47,379 nt of DNA from NCBI GenBank assembly GCA_030649205.1, contig JAUSGE010000037.1, positions 1-47,379 of the forward strand. The letters are read 5' to 3'. The first letter of the stretch is position 1. Every line of letters starts with the position of its first letter. The notes under the pieces were generated by a model that was not told where the DNA came from, searched no databases, and saw nothing but the letters and a program-made list of their open reading frames with translations. Positions 7,412-14,954 of this stretch are shown one piece after another. Source of the stretch: a bacterium. GTDB lineage: Bacteria > Patescibacteriota > Patescibacteriia > Patescibacteriales > GWC2-42-12. The translations under genes were made by a program, and so were the position numbers.

Positions 7412-9343
7412 TTATTTTTCGTATTTAAACACGTACACCTCGCCGCCGGCAAAGGATTTATAACTTGACGCGGACAGCTTGGCTTCGGCCAAAATTTTGT
7501 CGTACGCCCACCAGTATTTGTTTAAAACAAAATAGCCTTGGCCGGCTTTTACCGAATCCATGGCTCTAATCATGGTTGCCCGGTCCGGCTGCTTATAGAC
7601 CATGTCCAAATAATACTGATAAAGCGGCGAGCCGGTCGGTATGGGGTAGTAGAAGATTGGGCCGGCCGGAGTCTGATAATATTTTTTAAAACCAAACCGA
7701 TTTAATGCCGCGGCGCTGACCTGCTGATTGGCCAAAACGATATAATCGCCTCCGGCGTCCTGGTTAATCCAGGCGACGGCTTCAAGGTCCGAGTCGGAAA
7801 CCGAATAGCCGCGAGAATTAAAATAGTTGTCGCCGCGCGGATATGATAAATATAAAGCCGAGCTGACCAGGAGCGTTAGCAGAACGGCAAAACTTAATTT
7901 AATGAAAATATTCTGTTTTATTATTTTTTCCATCAGCGAATAGATTGCTATGATGAAAATCGGCAGAAGAAATAGCAGGGCGGTAAATAAAATCCTGGCC
8001 GCGTAATCATCTCGTTCGTAGCTAATCAGGAAAACAAATGGAATTTTTTTAGCCAAAAAATATGAAGCGAACAAAGCGGCCGCTTCGGCCGAATAAACAG
8101 CCAGGACGCGGCAATGCGCTCTGAATTTCCAGGCCAGGCGCGCGCCATAGGCAATCAGCAATAATAAGATTACTTTAAAATTAAAGGCGTACAAATATAT
8201 AAAATTTAAAATAAAATTTTCCCGGTCGGCCGAATTGAGCCAGGCTGGACCGCTTGTCGGCGCCAATAAATCGCCCGCGGCCGCGGGCGGCAGTTTTTTT
8301 TCCAAAAAATAAAACAACACCGGTAAAATAAAAACAGCGGTTAGCAGCAATGGCGGATAAAGATATTTTTTAAGGCTGGCTTTATCGCTATGGTAGACGG
8401 CCAACAGCCCGCAAAACAGCAAAGCCGGCAGTCCGGCGACGGGCTGGGTGATGGCGGCGGTTGAAGCTAACAGCAAAATTATTAAAAAATCATAAAAACT
8501 TTTGCATATTAGCCCCAAAAGAATAGCCAGCAATAGCAGGATGTAAGCTAGATTTTGCGGCGTGGTAACAATCAGGAAGGGAAAGGTTAAGGCCAGCAGA
8601 GACAAGATCAAAATTAAATTAAGCCGCTCATCCGGAAACCATGATTTTAAGACGCGCCATAGAGCGGCGGGCAAAAACAGGGACGCCAGCGCCGGCACCA
8701 ATATCCGATCCAGCCAAACTACGGGCAGGGAAGTAAGTTTGCGCAGGCTGATAATCAGGCCGTATTGGCCCAGATAATAATATGGCTTGGGTTCGGCCGC
8801 GCCGGTCAAATCAATCAATTTTTCCGTGGCTTGATGGATAAACGGGTCAAAGCCGTAGCCCAGCCGGTAGACGATTAAAGCCGCGGAAAACGACAGCAGA
8901 TAATGCAGAGTGATCAGCGCCAATGATATTTTCGCATTTTTGATCAAATTGCCGATTAAGATAAAAGTCGCCAGGCCGTATAGAGCGAAAAAATACGGCG
9001 GAACCGCGTGCCAGGGCGAAATAATGGCGCTGGCAGTCCGATGCCTGATCAACAGGTAAATGCAGGCCAAGAAAAGCAAGAGGTAAGAAGCAAGAAGCAA
9101 AAAGTTAATCAGCTTAAACTTTGTTTTTTTCTCTTTCTCCGGTCTCGGCGGTCTTGTTTTTTTGCTGGAAATAAGGTAATAATATTGTAGGCCGGTAAAA
9201 AAAATAACGGCCAAGATTAAACTAACCGCCACTGTCAAATTATTCAAGGAATAAAAACGATAGGCCAAACCGCTAAACAAAGCGATCAGACAGATTAAAA
9301 TCAACAGCGAACTGATAAAATAAATTGGCCGCGTCATCCGCAT
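7412..9343 (-). CDS. Multi-pass membrane protein of unknown function (GT-C-like topology)
   Basis: 643 residues with roughly a dozen hydrophobic segments from residue 6 to about 500, then a soluble C-terminal domain of about 130 residues starting near YPRGDNYF. A loop after the fifth or sixth segment reads YGFDPFIHQATEKLI and LGQYGL, resembling the first outer loop of GT-C/PMT-like glycosyltransferases, but no clear DE or DD catalytic motif was found there. It is transcribed against its neighbours and its start overlaps the start of the next plus-strand gene by 2 bases. ATG at 9337 (Met3) is an alternative start. A role in envelope glycan assembly is suggested only by the neighbours. Confidence 0.75.
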   Translation of the reverse strand: MRMTRPIYFISSLLILICLIALFSGLAYRFYSLNNLTVAVSLILAVIFFTGLQYYYLISSKKTRPPRPEKEKKTKFKLINFLLLASYLLLFLACIYLLIRHRTASAIISPWHAVPPYFFALYGLATFILIGNLIKNAKISLALITLHYLLSFSAALIVYRLGYGFDPFIHQATEKLIDLTGAAEPKPYYYLGQYGLIISLRKLTSLPVVWLDRILVPALASLFLPAALWRVLKSWFPDERLNLILILSLLALTFPFLIVTTPQNLAYILLLLAILLGLICKSFYDFLIILLLASTAAITQPVAGLPALLFCGLLAVYHSDKASLKKYLYPPLLLTAVFILPVLFYFLEKKLPPAAAGDLLAPTSGPAWLNSADRENFILNFIYLYAFNFKVILLLLIAYGARLAWKFRAHCRVLAVYSAEAAALFASYFLAKKIPFVFLISYERDDYAARILFTALLFLLPIFIIAIYSLMEKIIKQNIFIKLSFAVLLTLLVSSALYLSYPRGDNYFNSRGYSVSDSDLEAVAWINQDAGGDYIVLANQQVSAAALNRFGFKKYYQTPAGPIFYYPIPTGSPLYQYYLDMVYKQPDRATMIRAMDSVKAGQGYFVLNKYWWAYDKILAEAKLSASSYKSFAGGEVYVFKYEK

Positions 9344-9908
9344 GTTTTTTATTTTACCATATTTTATGATTAATCCAATAATTAACTACCTTATTGGCGC
9401 GGGCCTGATATTCCTGGCGGTATTTTTCGCGGCCAGCCTGGTTTTTTCAGTTTTATCATTCGCGCCCTGGGTGCCCAGCCGCAGCCGCGATTTGGCTAGA
9501 ATCTTTAAACTGGCCGGCTTAAAACCCGGGCAAATTTTTTATGACCTGGGCTGCGGCGATGGAAAAATCGTGCTTTGCGCGGCTAATAATTTTAAAGCCA
9601 AGGCCATGGGTTTGGAAATTTCCCTGCCGCTCTATCTGATCTGCAGGCTGCGGCAGGCGCTGAACAGGCAAAGCGATATTAGTTTTAAGTTTAGAAATTT
9701 ATTTAAGGAAAATTTAAGCGCGGCTGACGCGGTTTATTTTTTCGGCATGCCCAAATCAATCAAGGAAAAATTAAGCGCCAAGCTAAAGAGCGAGCTGAAA
9801 CCGGGAGCAAAGATTATTTCTTACGCTTTCAGCCTGCCCGGCTGGGAACCGGTGGCAGTGGATAAACCAGGCGAAAAAGATCTGGCGATTTATTTGTACA
9901 TAAATTAA
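9342..9908 (+). CDS. Membrane-anchored class I SAM-dependent methyltransferase
   Basis: 188 residues from 9342; ATG at 9366 (180 residues) is equally possible and avoids overlapping the divergent gene start. One N-terminal transmembrane segment (IINYLIGAGLIFLAVFFAASLVF) is followed by PWVPS and the SAM-binding motif I FYDLGCGDGKIVLCAA with GLEIS as motif II. This layout matches small membrane-anchored methyltransferases of the DOT1/YtxF-like group common in CPR genomes. The substrate cannot be assigned. There is no convincing RBS before either start. Confidence 0.78.
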   Translation: MFFILPYFMINPIINYLIGAGLIFLAVFFAASLVFSVLSFAPWVPSRSRDLARIFKLAGLKPGQIFYDLGCGDGKIVLCAANNFKAKAMGLEISLPLYLICRLRQALNRQSDISFKFRNLFKENLSAADAVYFFGMPKSIKEKLSAKLKSELKPGAKIISYAFSLPGWEPVAVDKPGEKDLAIYLYIN

Positions 9909-9958
9909 TTCTACCCGGCTTTAGCCGGCGTTATAACTCCGGCTAAAGCCGGGTAGAA
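9909..9958. repeat. Family A palindrome, perfect 20-bp arms
   Basis: Arms 9909-9928 (TTCTACCCGGCTTTAGCCGG) and 9939-9958 are exact reverse complements with a 10-base loop. It fills the whole gap between the methyltransferase and the GT-C gene, ending 4 bases before the ATG. In mRNA it would form a very stable hairpin just upstream of that start. Confidence 0.85.
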
Positions 9959-9962
9959 AATA

Positions 9963-11654
9963 ATGAAAAAAAAAATTTTAAATCTATTATTTCAATATTG
10001 GCATATAGCGATTATAATAATTGTATCTTTTTGTTTTTTCCTTGGCTCTTCCAGTTATAGCTATATAACGCAAAAACAAGATTTTGTTAAGTGGTCGTCG
10101 CCGGATGAAGCCGCCAATTATAATTTTACCAAACTTTACGCCCAGGCCGGCCAGCTGTCATTTTTTGAAAAATATAATTTTGTTTCGCTTGACGTCATAC
10201 GCCCGCGCAGCTACAGAAGCGACGGCGGCTCCATCAAGCCGGTTAGCTTTCTGGGAATAATTTTAATTTACGGGAGTATCGCCAAGCTGCTGGGCCATAA
10301 TCTAATCCCGTATTTAACCCCATTCTTCGCGGCAGCCGGCATTGTTTTTTATTATCTGCTGGTCAAAAAAATTTTTGGCAAAAGCAATGCCTTAATTTCC
10401 GCCTGGCTTTTAGCCGTCTTTCCGCCTTATATTTACTATAGCGCCCACAGCATGTTTCATAATTCGCTCTTTACGGTTTTATTGATTATCAGCCTGTATT
10501 TCATAGTATTATCGGTTGAAAAAAGAAAATATCCGCTGAAGCTAAACTGGCCCGGCCTGCTTTTTTCGGCTGTGGCCGGCCTGCTTCTCGGCCTGGCCGT
10601 AATCACGCGCGCCTCGGAACTGATTTGGCTCATTCCGTTCTGGCTGATTTTATGGATCGTGAACCTTAAAAAATTCGGGCTGGCCAGGCTGATAATTTTT
10701 ATCGCCTGCCTGTTATTCGCCTTAACGCCGGCCATGTATTGGAACCAAATATTATACCACTCATTCTGGCGGGGCGGCTATAATGAAGCGAACCGCTCAA
10801 TCGCGAATATAGCGGACGCGAGTTCGTCTCTGCTAAAAACCGCGTCTATTAAAAGCAATTTAACGCGGATTAAAAATAATATTTTTTATTTCGGCTGGCG
10901 GCCGCTAAAAAGCCTGAAGATGTTTTATTATTATTTTACCGCCATTTTTTATTGGATTTTTTGGCCGGCCGCGCTGGGGCTCGTCTTGTTTCTTAAAAAA
11001 ATTAAAAAATGGAAAAAGCGCCATTACGCTTATTTAATTTCTTATTTTTGCTTCTCGCTTATTTTAATATTCTACTACGGCAGCTGGGATTTTCATGATA
11101 ACCCTGATCCGGCCAGCCGCACTATCGGCAACTCCTACGCGCGCTACTGGCTGCCGGTTTATCTGGGCGCCTTGCCTTTAGCCAGCCTGTTTATTTCGCG
11201 CTTAACCAATCTGCTAAGAAAAAAAATATTAATTGGCGCCGCCCGCGCCTTAATCGCGGCGATAATTTTTTTCATTTCCTTGAAATTTGTTTTAACCGGT
11301 TCGGCCGAAGGCCTAGCGCCATCCGCTCAAAAACAGCTGTCCGCTCAGCAGGAATTCAATCAGGTGGTTAAATTAACCGAGGCGCGCGCCATTATCATCA
11401 CCCAATACCATGACAAGCTGTTTTTTCCGGAGCGCAAAGTGATTGTCGGCCTGTTTAATGACAATAATATGATTAAACAGTACGCGGTTTTAGCCCAATA
11501 CCTGCCGCTATATTATTATAATTTTACTCTCCCGCCGGCAGACCTTGATTATCTGAATAACCGGAGGCTGGCGGAGTTCGGCCTGCGGATTGAGCCGGTA
11601 GAGCAGATTACTAAAAATTTCACATTATATAAATTATATGAAAATCGGCATTGA
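9963..11654 (+). CDS. GT-C type membrane glycosyltransferase (GT39/ArnT-like)
   Basis: 563 residues. One transmembrane helix (about 13-33) is followed by an extracytoplasmic loop with WSSPDEAANYNFTKLYAQAG, the acidic DE motif expected in the first loop of PMT/ArnT-like enzymes, and IKPVSFLGIILIYG. About ten further membrane segments follow, then a soluble tail of about 100 residues. Such enzymes transfer a sugar from a polyprenyl-phosphate carrier to a lipid or protein outside the membrane, which suits the GT2 gene upstream. The gene overlaps the next GT4 start by 17 bases. Confidence 0.8.
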   Translation: MKKKILNLLFQYWHIAIIIIVSFCFFLGSSSYSYITQKQDFVKWSSPDEAANYNFTKLYAQAGQLSFFEKYNFVSLDVIRPRSYRSDGGSIKPVSFLGIILIYGSIAKLLGHNLIPYLTPFFAAAGIVFYYLLVKKIFGKSNALISAWLLAVFPPYIYYSAHSMFHNSLFTVLLIISLYFIVLSVEKRKYPLKLNWPGLLFSAVAGLLLGLAVITRASELIWLIPFWLILWIVNLKKFGLARLIIFIACLLFALTPAMYWNQILYHSFWRGGYNEANRSIANIADASSSLLKTASIKSNLTRIKNNIFYFGWRPLKSLKMFYYYFTAIFYWIFWPAALGLVLFLKKIKKWKKRHYAYLISYFCFSLILIFYYGSWDFHDNPDPASRTIGNSYARYWLPVYLGALPLASLFISRLTNLLRKKILIGAARALIAAIIFFISLKFVLTGSAEGLAPSAQKQLSAQQEFNQVVKLTEARAIIITQYHDKLFFPERKVIVGLFNDNNMIKQYAVLAQYLPLYYYNFTLPPADLDYLNNRRLAEFGLRIEPVEQITKNFTLYKLYENRH

Positions 11655-12777
11655 CGCCCGCTTTTACGGACCAATCGGCAAGGGCTTGGGCCGCTACACG
11701 CAAGAAATTGTTGATAACATCATTAAGCTGGACCAGGCTAATGAGTATGTAATTTTTTTGCGCCGGGAAAATTTTGACGAGTTTCAATGCGCCGGCGCCA
11801 GAATAAAAAAAGTTTTGGCGGACATAAAATGGTACGGCTGGGCGGAACAGCTGATTTTCCCTGTCTGCATCTGGCGCGAGCGCGTGGCCTTAATGCATTT
11901 CACGCATTTTAACGTGCCGATTTTTTGTCCGGTTAAATTCATCGTGACGATCCATGACCTGATTCTCATAAAATTTCCCACCGCGCGCGCCACCACCTTG
12001 GGCGCGCTGGCATATAAAACAAAAAATCTGGCCTATAAAATCGTAATCACGCTGGCGGTTCGGCGCGCCAAGAAAGTTTTAGCCGTGTCTGAATATACTA
12101 AACAGGACCTGGCCAAGCAATTTAAAATTAAGCCGGATAAAATTGCCGTAACTCATGAGGGGGTGGCGGAACTTAACCCCCCTGCCCCCCTTTTGAAGGG
12201 GGGTGCAGAAAATAATTGCCCCCCTTGTAAAGGGGGGATAGGGGGGTTAAAGCCTTATCTCCTCTACGTCGGCAACGCTTATCCGCATAAAAATCTGGAA
12301 GGCTTTATCAGGGGGTTTGCGAAAATCAGCCAAAGCCGGCCGGATTTAAAACTGATTTTAGTGGGCAAGGAAGATTATTTTTACTCGCGGCTTAAGCAAT
12401 TCTCCGTTAATTTTTCAAAAAATATTATTTTCCCCGGCTACGTGCCGGACAGCGAACTGGCCGCACTGTACCGTAGCGCGCTGGCTTATGTTTTTCCTTC
12501 ATTTTACGAAGGCTTTGGCCTGCCGCCATTGGAAGCCATGTCGCGCGGCCTGCCGGTCGTAAGTTCAAACAAAACCTGCCTGCCGGAGGTGCTGGGCGCC
12601 GCCGCCCTATATTTTAATCCTGACGACGAGGCGGACATGATTGACAAAATAAAAAAAATAATCAATGATGAAAATCTGCGCGCCAACTTGCGCGGCCGGG
12701 GATACGAACAAATAAAAAAATACAGCTGGGAAAGTTGCGCCAGGCAAACCCTGGCTGTATATAAAAATATATTATAA
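11638..12777 (+). CDS. Glycosyltransferase family 4 with an in-frame palindromic insertion
   Basis: 379 residues. The start IGIDARFYGPIGKGLGRYTQEIV and the C-terminal YEGFGLPPLEAMSRGLPVV (E-x7-E) are classic for mannosyl/rhamnosyl GT4 enzymes. Residues about 179-204, in the linker between the two Rossmann-like domains, are encoded by a 78-bp palindromic family D repeat (12173-12250). It adds exactly 26 codons of Pro/Gly/Cys-rich sequence without breaking the frame. The ATG lies inside the last codons of the GT-C gene, so the two are translationally coupled. Confidence 0.88.
   Translation: MKIGIDARFYGPIGKGLGRYTQEIVDNIIKLDQANEYVIFLRRENFDEFQCAGARIKKVLADIKWYGWAEQLIFPVCIWRERVALMHFTHFNVPIFCPVKFIVTIHDLILIKFPTARATTLGALAYKTKNLAYKIVITLAVRRAKKVLAVSEYTKQDLAKQFKIKPDKIAVTHEGVAELNPPAPLLKGGAENNCPPCKGGIGGLKPYLLYVGNAYPHKNLEGFIRGFAKISQSRPDLKLILVGKEDYFYSRLKQFSVNFSKNIIFPGYVPDSELAALYRSALAYVFPSFYEGFGLPPLEAMSRGLPVVSSNKTCLPEVLGAAALYFNPDDEADMIDKIKKIINDENLRANLRGRGYEQIKKYSWESCARQTLAVYKNIL
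12173..12250. repeat. Family D palindrome inside a GT4 coding sequence
   Basis: The outer arms TTAACCCCCC and GGGGGGTTAA enclose two further inverted pairs (CCCCCCTTTTGAAGGGGGG and CCCCCCTTGTAAAGGGGGG). Length is 78 bp, a multiple of three, so the gene stays in frame. Other family D copies are at 14960-14990, 15287-15321, 15559-15592, 23681-23710 and 31449-31467. Confidence 0.88.
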
Positions 12778-12784
12778 TTCTATT

Positions 12785-12806
12785 CTGCCTGGCTTTAGCC
12801 AGAGTT
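12785..12806. repeat. Family A half-element
   Basis: CTGCCTGGCTTTAGCCAGAG between the GT4 and the M15 peptidase genes, the same variant as at 3791-3812. It forms a short hairpin (CTGGCTTTAGCCAG). Confidence 0.6.
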
Positions 12807-12840
12807 ATTTCGCTCTTTATATCTTAGAGGAGGGTAGGAG

Positions 12841-13560
12841 ATGTTTAATGACCGGGAGAAAGCCATGATGGAAAGCCTGCATTCAAAGCTGACGGCCGCG
12901 AAAAAGGCCAATCCGGAAAACTTGCTGATAACGATCAGCGAACTGATAAAAAAATTGTCCGTCAAGCAAATAGGGCTGGTGGAAAAAATTCTTTCCATTG
13001 ATCCAAAAGAGTATGGCATAAAAAACTTGCCGTATTACGGACTGGCGCCTTATATTCCGGCGAACTTGGTCAGGCTTGATGACTGGTCAGGAAGATTTTT
13101 GCCCATGCCGGTTTTTCTTTATTACTATTGCCTGAATCAGGCAATCATCAGGGACTTGGACTTGGATTGTCCAATTATTGTCAGAGACGGTTATCGCTCT
13201 GACGCGGAACAACTGCAGGTTTTTATGGGCAGGCTAATACAAAAAAACTGGGAGGTTGAAAAGGTCTTGAGGGAGGCGGCTCTGCCCGGATATAGCCAGC
13301 ACTCTTACCCCAGAATCAACGGCGGCTATATGCAAGCAATTGATTTTGCCGTAAATGGCTCCAGCAAATTTTCCCAGACCGTTCATTACGGCTGGCTGAA
13401 GCACTTTGCCTGGCTATTTGGTTTTTACGAGCCGTATGGGGAAAATAACAAATACGGCATTGGCCCGGAAAAATGGCACTGGGTGTGTTTTTTTGAGGAT
13501 GGAATAGGGAGGAAATATTTGACCAAATTCATCCGCCGGCGGTTAGCGATGAGGAGCTAA
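12841..13560 (+). CDS. M15B/VanY-type metallopeptidase (D,D- or L,D-carboxypeptidase-like)
   Basis: 239 residues. The M15 zinc site is visible: His154 in GYSQH, Asp168 in AIDFAV, and His213 in KWHW. DGYRS at about 116-120 matches the substrate-binding R/S of VanY enzymes. Between His154 and Asp168 the spacing (SQHSYPRINGGYMQAID) is longer than the usual SxHxxGxAxD, which is a family variant. The first ~60 residues form a charged helix and there is no signal peptide, so the enzyme may act in the cytoplasm or be exported otherwise. A strong GAGGAGG site lies about 9 bases before the ATG and an intrinsic terminator follows. Likely role: trimming peptidoglycan stem peptides. Confidence 0.85.
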   Translation: MFNDREKAMMESLHSKLTAAKKANPENLLITISELIKKLSVKQIGLVEKILSIDPKEYGIKNLPYYGLAPYIPANLVRLDDWSGRFLPMPVFLYYYCLNQAIIRDLDLDCPIIVRDGYRSDAEQLQVFMGRLIQKNWEVEKVLREAALPGYSQHSYPRINGGYMQAIDFAVNGSSKFSQTVHYGWLKHFAWLFGFYEPYGENNKYGIGPEKWHWVCFFEDGIGRKYLTKFIRRRLAMRS

Positions 13561-13590
13561 TCAGACAGGCCTAAAAAAATTTAAAAAAAC

Positions 13591-13626
13591 AAGCGCTGAC
13601 TTCGCCATGTGCAAGCCAGCGCTTTT
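13591..13626 (+). terminator. Intrinsic terminator after the M15 gene
   Basis: AAGCGCTG pairs with CAGCGCTT across a loop containing TTCGCCATGTGCAAG, followed by TTTT. It begins 30 bases after the M15 stop codon. Confidence 0.75.
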
Positions 13627-13628
13627 CT

Positions 13629-13690
13629 ATTGGACGTCCGACGTCCAATTTTTTTTCGTCATCCCTGCGCAGGCAGGGATCCAGAAATAA
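13629..13690. repeat. Short palindrome and family B element
   Basis: A 21-bp palindrome at 13629-13649 (ATTGGACGTC C GACGTCCAAT) resembles a single arm of family E. It is followed by a family B copy at 13667-13690 (CGTCATCCCTGCGCAGGCAG...). Both lie between the two convergent terminators. Confidence 0.75.
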
Positions 13691-13708
13691 TTAGCAGGAT
13701 GATGAAAA

Positions 13709-13745
13709 TAAAAAAGCCAGCATCGATCCAGGGAGGGATGCTGGC
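13709..13745 (-). terminator. Intrinsic terminator of the minus-strand two-gene cassette
   Basis: On the minus strand, GCCAGCATC (13745-13737) pairs with GATGCTGGC (13724-13716), and TTTTTT follows. It lies 27 bases beyond the stop codon of the 158-residue gene. Confidence 0.75.
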
Positions 13746-13771
13746 GAAAGGTTGGCGTTAATTGAAACTCA

Positions 13772-14248
13772 TTACAATGGTGGCTCAAAGACCACTTTAA
13801 AGTCAGTACCGGGAAGAGGAATGCCATTGGCATGTGCTTGTACCGCTAAAAGTTCCGAGGCTTTATTTTTTAGAGGAAAAGTTTGATTTTGAATTTTCAG
13901 TATGTATTTAGCATCCTGATAATTACCATTTTTTATGGTTATGTCCAGAAATAAAAACTCACGCACAGGTCCGGTGCCGGTGATCTTTTTCATCACGCTA
14001 ACTTGCGCCAGCATTGTTCTACCCAAATCCTTGCTACCTATATTGTAAAAGTGCCTATTGATAAAAACTTTGCATCCCAGCAAGACACAACGATCTCTCC
14101 AATGCGCAACCACCTGTATCTCCTTGCCCATCCTATCTTTAAAAGAATGAGCTTGGATTTCTTTCAGCACTCTGGGCACGCGAACTAGAACGTCTTCAAC
14201 GGTTGCAAGGTTTTCGTATCCGGGGGCTACTTTTTTTGGCTTTGGCAT
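13772..14248 (-). CDS. Hypothetical protein, 158 aa
   Basis: Not recognised. It encodes a soluble protein with a basic start (MPKPKKVAPGYENLATVEDVL), no signal peptide, no membrane segment and no known motif. The middle alternates short beta-type runs (CKVFINRHFYNIG, EFLFLDITIKNGNY). It follows the zinc-ribbon gene by 2 bases and ends before a terminator, so it is the second gene of a two-gene minus-strand operon. Coding is supported by length, tight spacing and terminator placement. Possibly part of a mobile or accessory cassette, since it interrupts a run of plus-strand genes. Confidence 0.7.
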   Translation of the reverse strand: MPKPKKVAPGYENLATVEDVLVRVPRVLKEIQAHSFKDRMGKEIQVVAHWRDRCVLLGCKVFINRHFYNIGSKDLGRTMLAQVSVMKKITGTGPVREFLFLDITIKNGNYQDAKYILKIQNQTFPLKNKASELLAVQAHANGIPLPGTDFKVVFEPPL

Positions 14249-14250
14249 CT

Positions 14251-14745
14251 TTATTCCTCCTCTTCAGAAAAATTAAAGCATATACTGTTTAAAGTGTCCT
14301 CGGTGGAGCTTTTTTCCTGCTCTTGTTTTTGCCTTTCCGCGCGAATTGGCGCCAGTTTCACATCAAGCCATGTTTTCCATGACCACCCGCAGGTCGAGCA
14401 AGTATGGTAGGGTTGAATCACCGTGCCACAGCGTGAGCAGCGCAACTTGCCGTCCTTGCTTTGAACAAGCGCGGCTTGAATGCACTGCAGTTCGTCAATC
14501 TTTTCCTGAGCTTTCTCGGCGGTTAAGACATCAAACCAGTCAACCCGATATTTGCCTAAACAGCTATAGCTCATGATAGCCAATCCATCGGGCATAAAGG
14601 TAAAATTAACTATGCCATATCGCCCATGGGTAAATTCAGCATCAATCATAAGCTGAATATTTTCGGCCGCAAAAAGATGGCGCATGATAAAACTGCGAGA
14701 CTCATCGTCTTTTGGATTGTCCAAAACTTTCTTTGCCAAAGGCAC
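14251..14745 (-). CDS. Hypothetical zinc-ribbon protein, 164 aa
   Basis: The start is GTG at 14745, chosen because AGGAG lies 5 bases upstream on the minus strand. The protein has an alpha/beta N-terminal half (MRHLFAAENIQLMID, YGIVNFTFMPDGLAIMSYSC). A CxxC...CxxC zinc ribbon follows at about residues 104-120 (CSRCGTVIQPYHTCSTCGW), then a charged, Glu-rich tail. The family was not recognised. It may bind nucleic acid or a protein partner encoded by the downstream gene, with which it forms a unit. The upstream gap carries double palindromes shared with the divergent DUF4012 gene. Confidence 0.72.
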   Translation of the reverse strand: MPLAKKVLDNPKDDESRSFIMRHLFAAENIQLMIDAEFTHGRYGIVNFTFMPDGLAIMSYSCLGKYRVDWFDVLTAEKAQEKIDELQCIQAALVQSKDGKLRCSRCGTVIQPYHTCSTCGWSWKTWLDVKLAPIRAERQKQEQEKSSTEDTLNSICFNFSEEEE

Positions 14746-14954
14746 GAGCTCCTGTAAAATTTTTGAGGTTTAACCTCCAAACTGGAGGTTCAACCTCCTG
14801 CGGGACTATGGAGCCCAACCGGATCCGTCAGAGTCCCTTTCAGGAGACTCTGACGATGGAGAAATGCAATGACCACGGCTTAACTCCGGCTGAAGCCGGG
14901 CAGAATAAAATAAAATCTTTTTTGTTTTTATTATTTTGTGTTATAATAAAATTA
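14746..14954. repeat. Divergent gap: double palindrome, hairpins and family A half-element
   Basis: No gene is assigned. In order there is a double palindrome (arms 14765-14777 and 14785-14797, GAGGTTTAACCTC and GAGGTTCAACCTC). Next is a 19-base sequence (14797-14815, CCTGCGGGACTATGGAGCC) that also occurs upstream of the subtilase (496-514). Then come a hairpin GTCAGAGTC...GACTCTGAC (14827-14854) and a family A half-element (14881-14904). The frame of the DUF4012 gene is open through this stretch, but the residues come from repeats. Confidence 0.7.
14942..14947 (+). promoter_or_regulatory. -10 box of the DUF4012 operon, start codon 7 bases away
   Basis: TATAAT at 14942-14947 lies 7 bases before the ATG at 14955, so the predicted start of transcription falls on or next to the start codon. 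The -35 region is T-rich (TTGTTT near 14922) and weak. This supports 14955 as the true start rather than the open frame upstream. Confidence 0.5.

Noticed and set aside
14712-14954. Longer N-terminus of the DUF4012 protein from ATG 14712
   Set aside because: It would overlap the divergent zinc-ribbon gene and its ribosome-binding site. A -10 box at 14942 favours ATG 14955.
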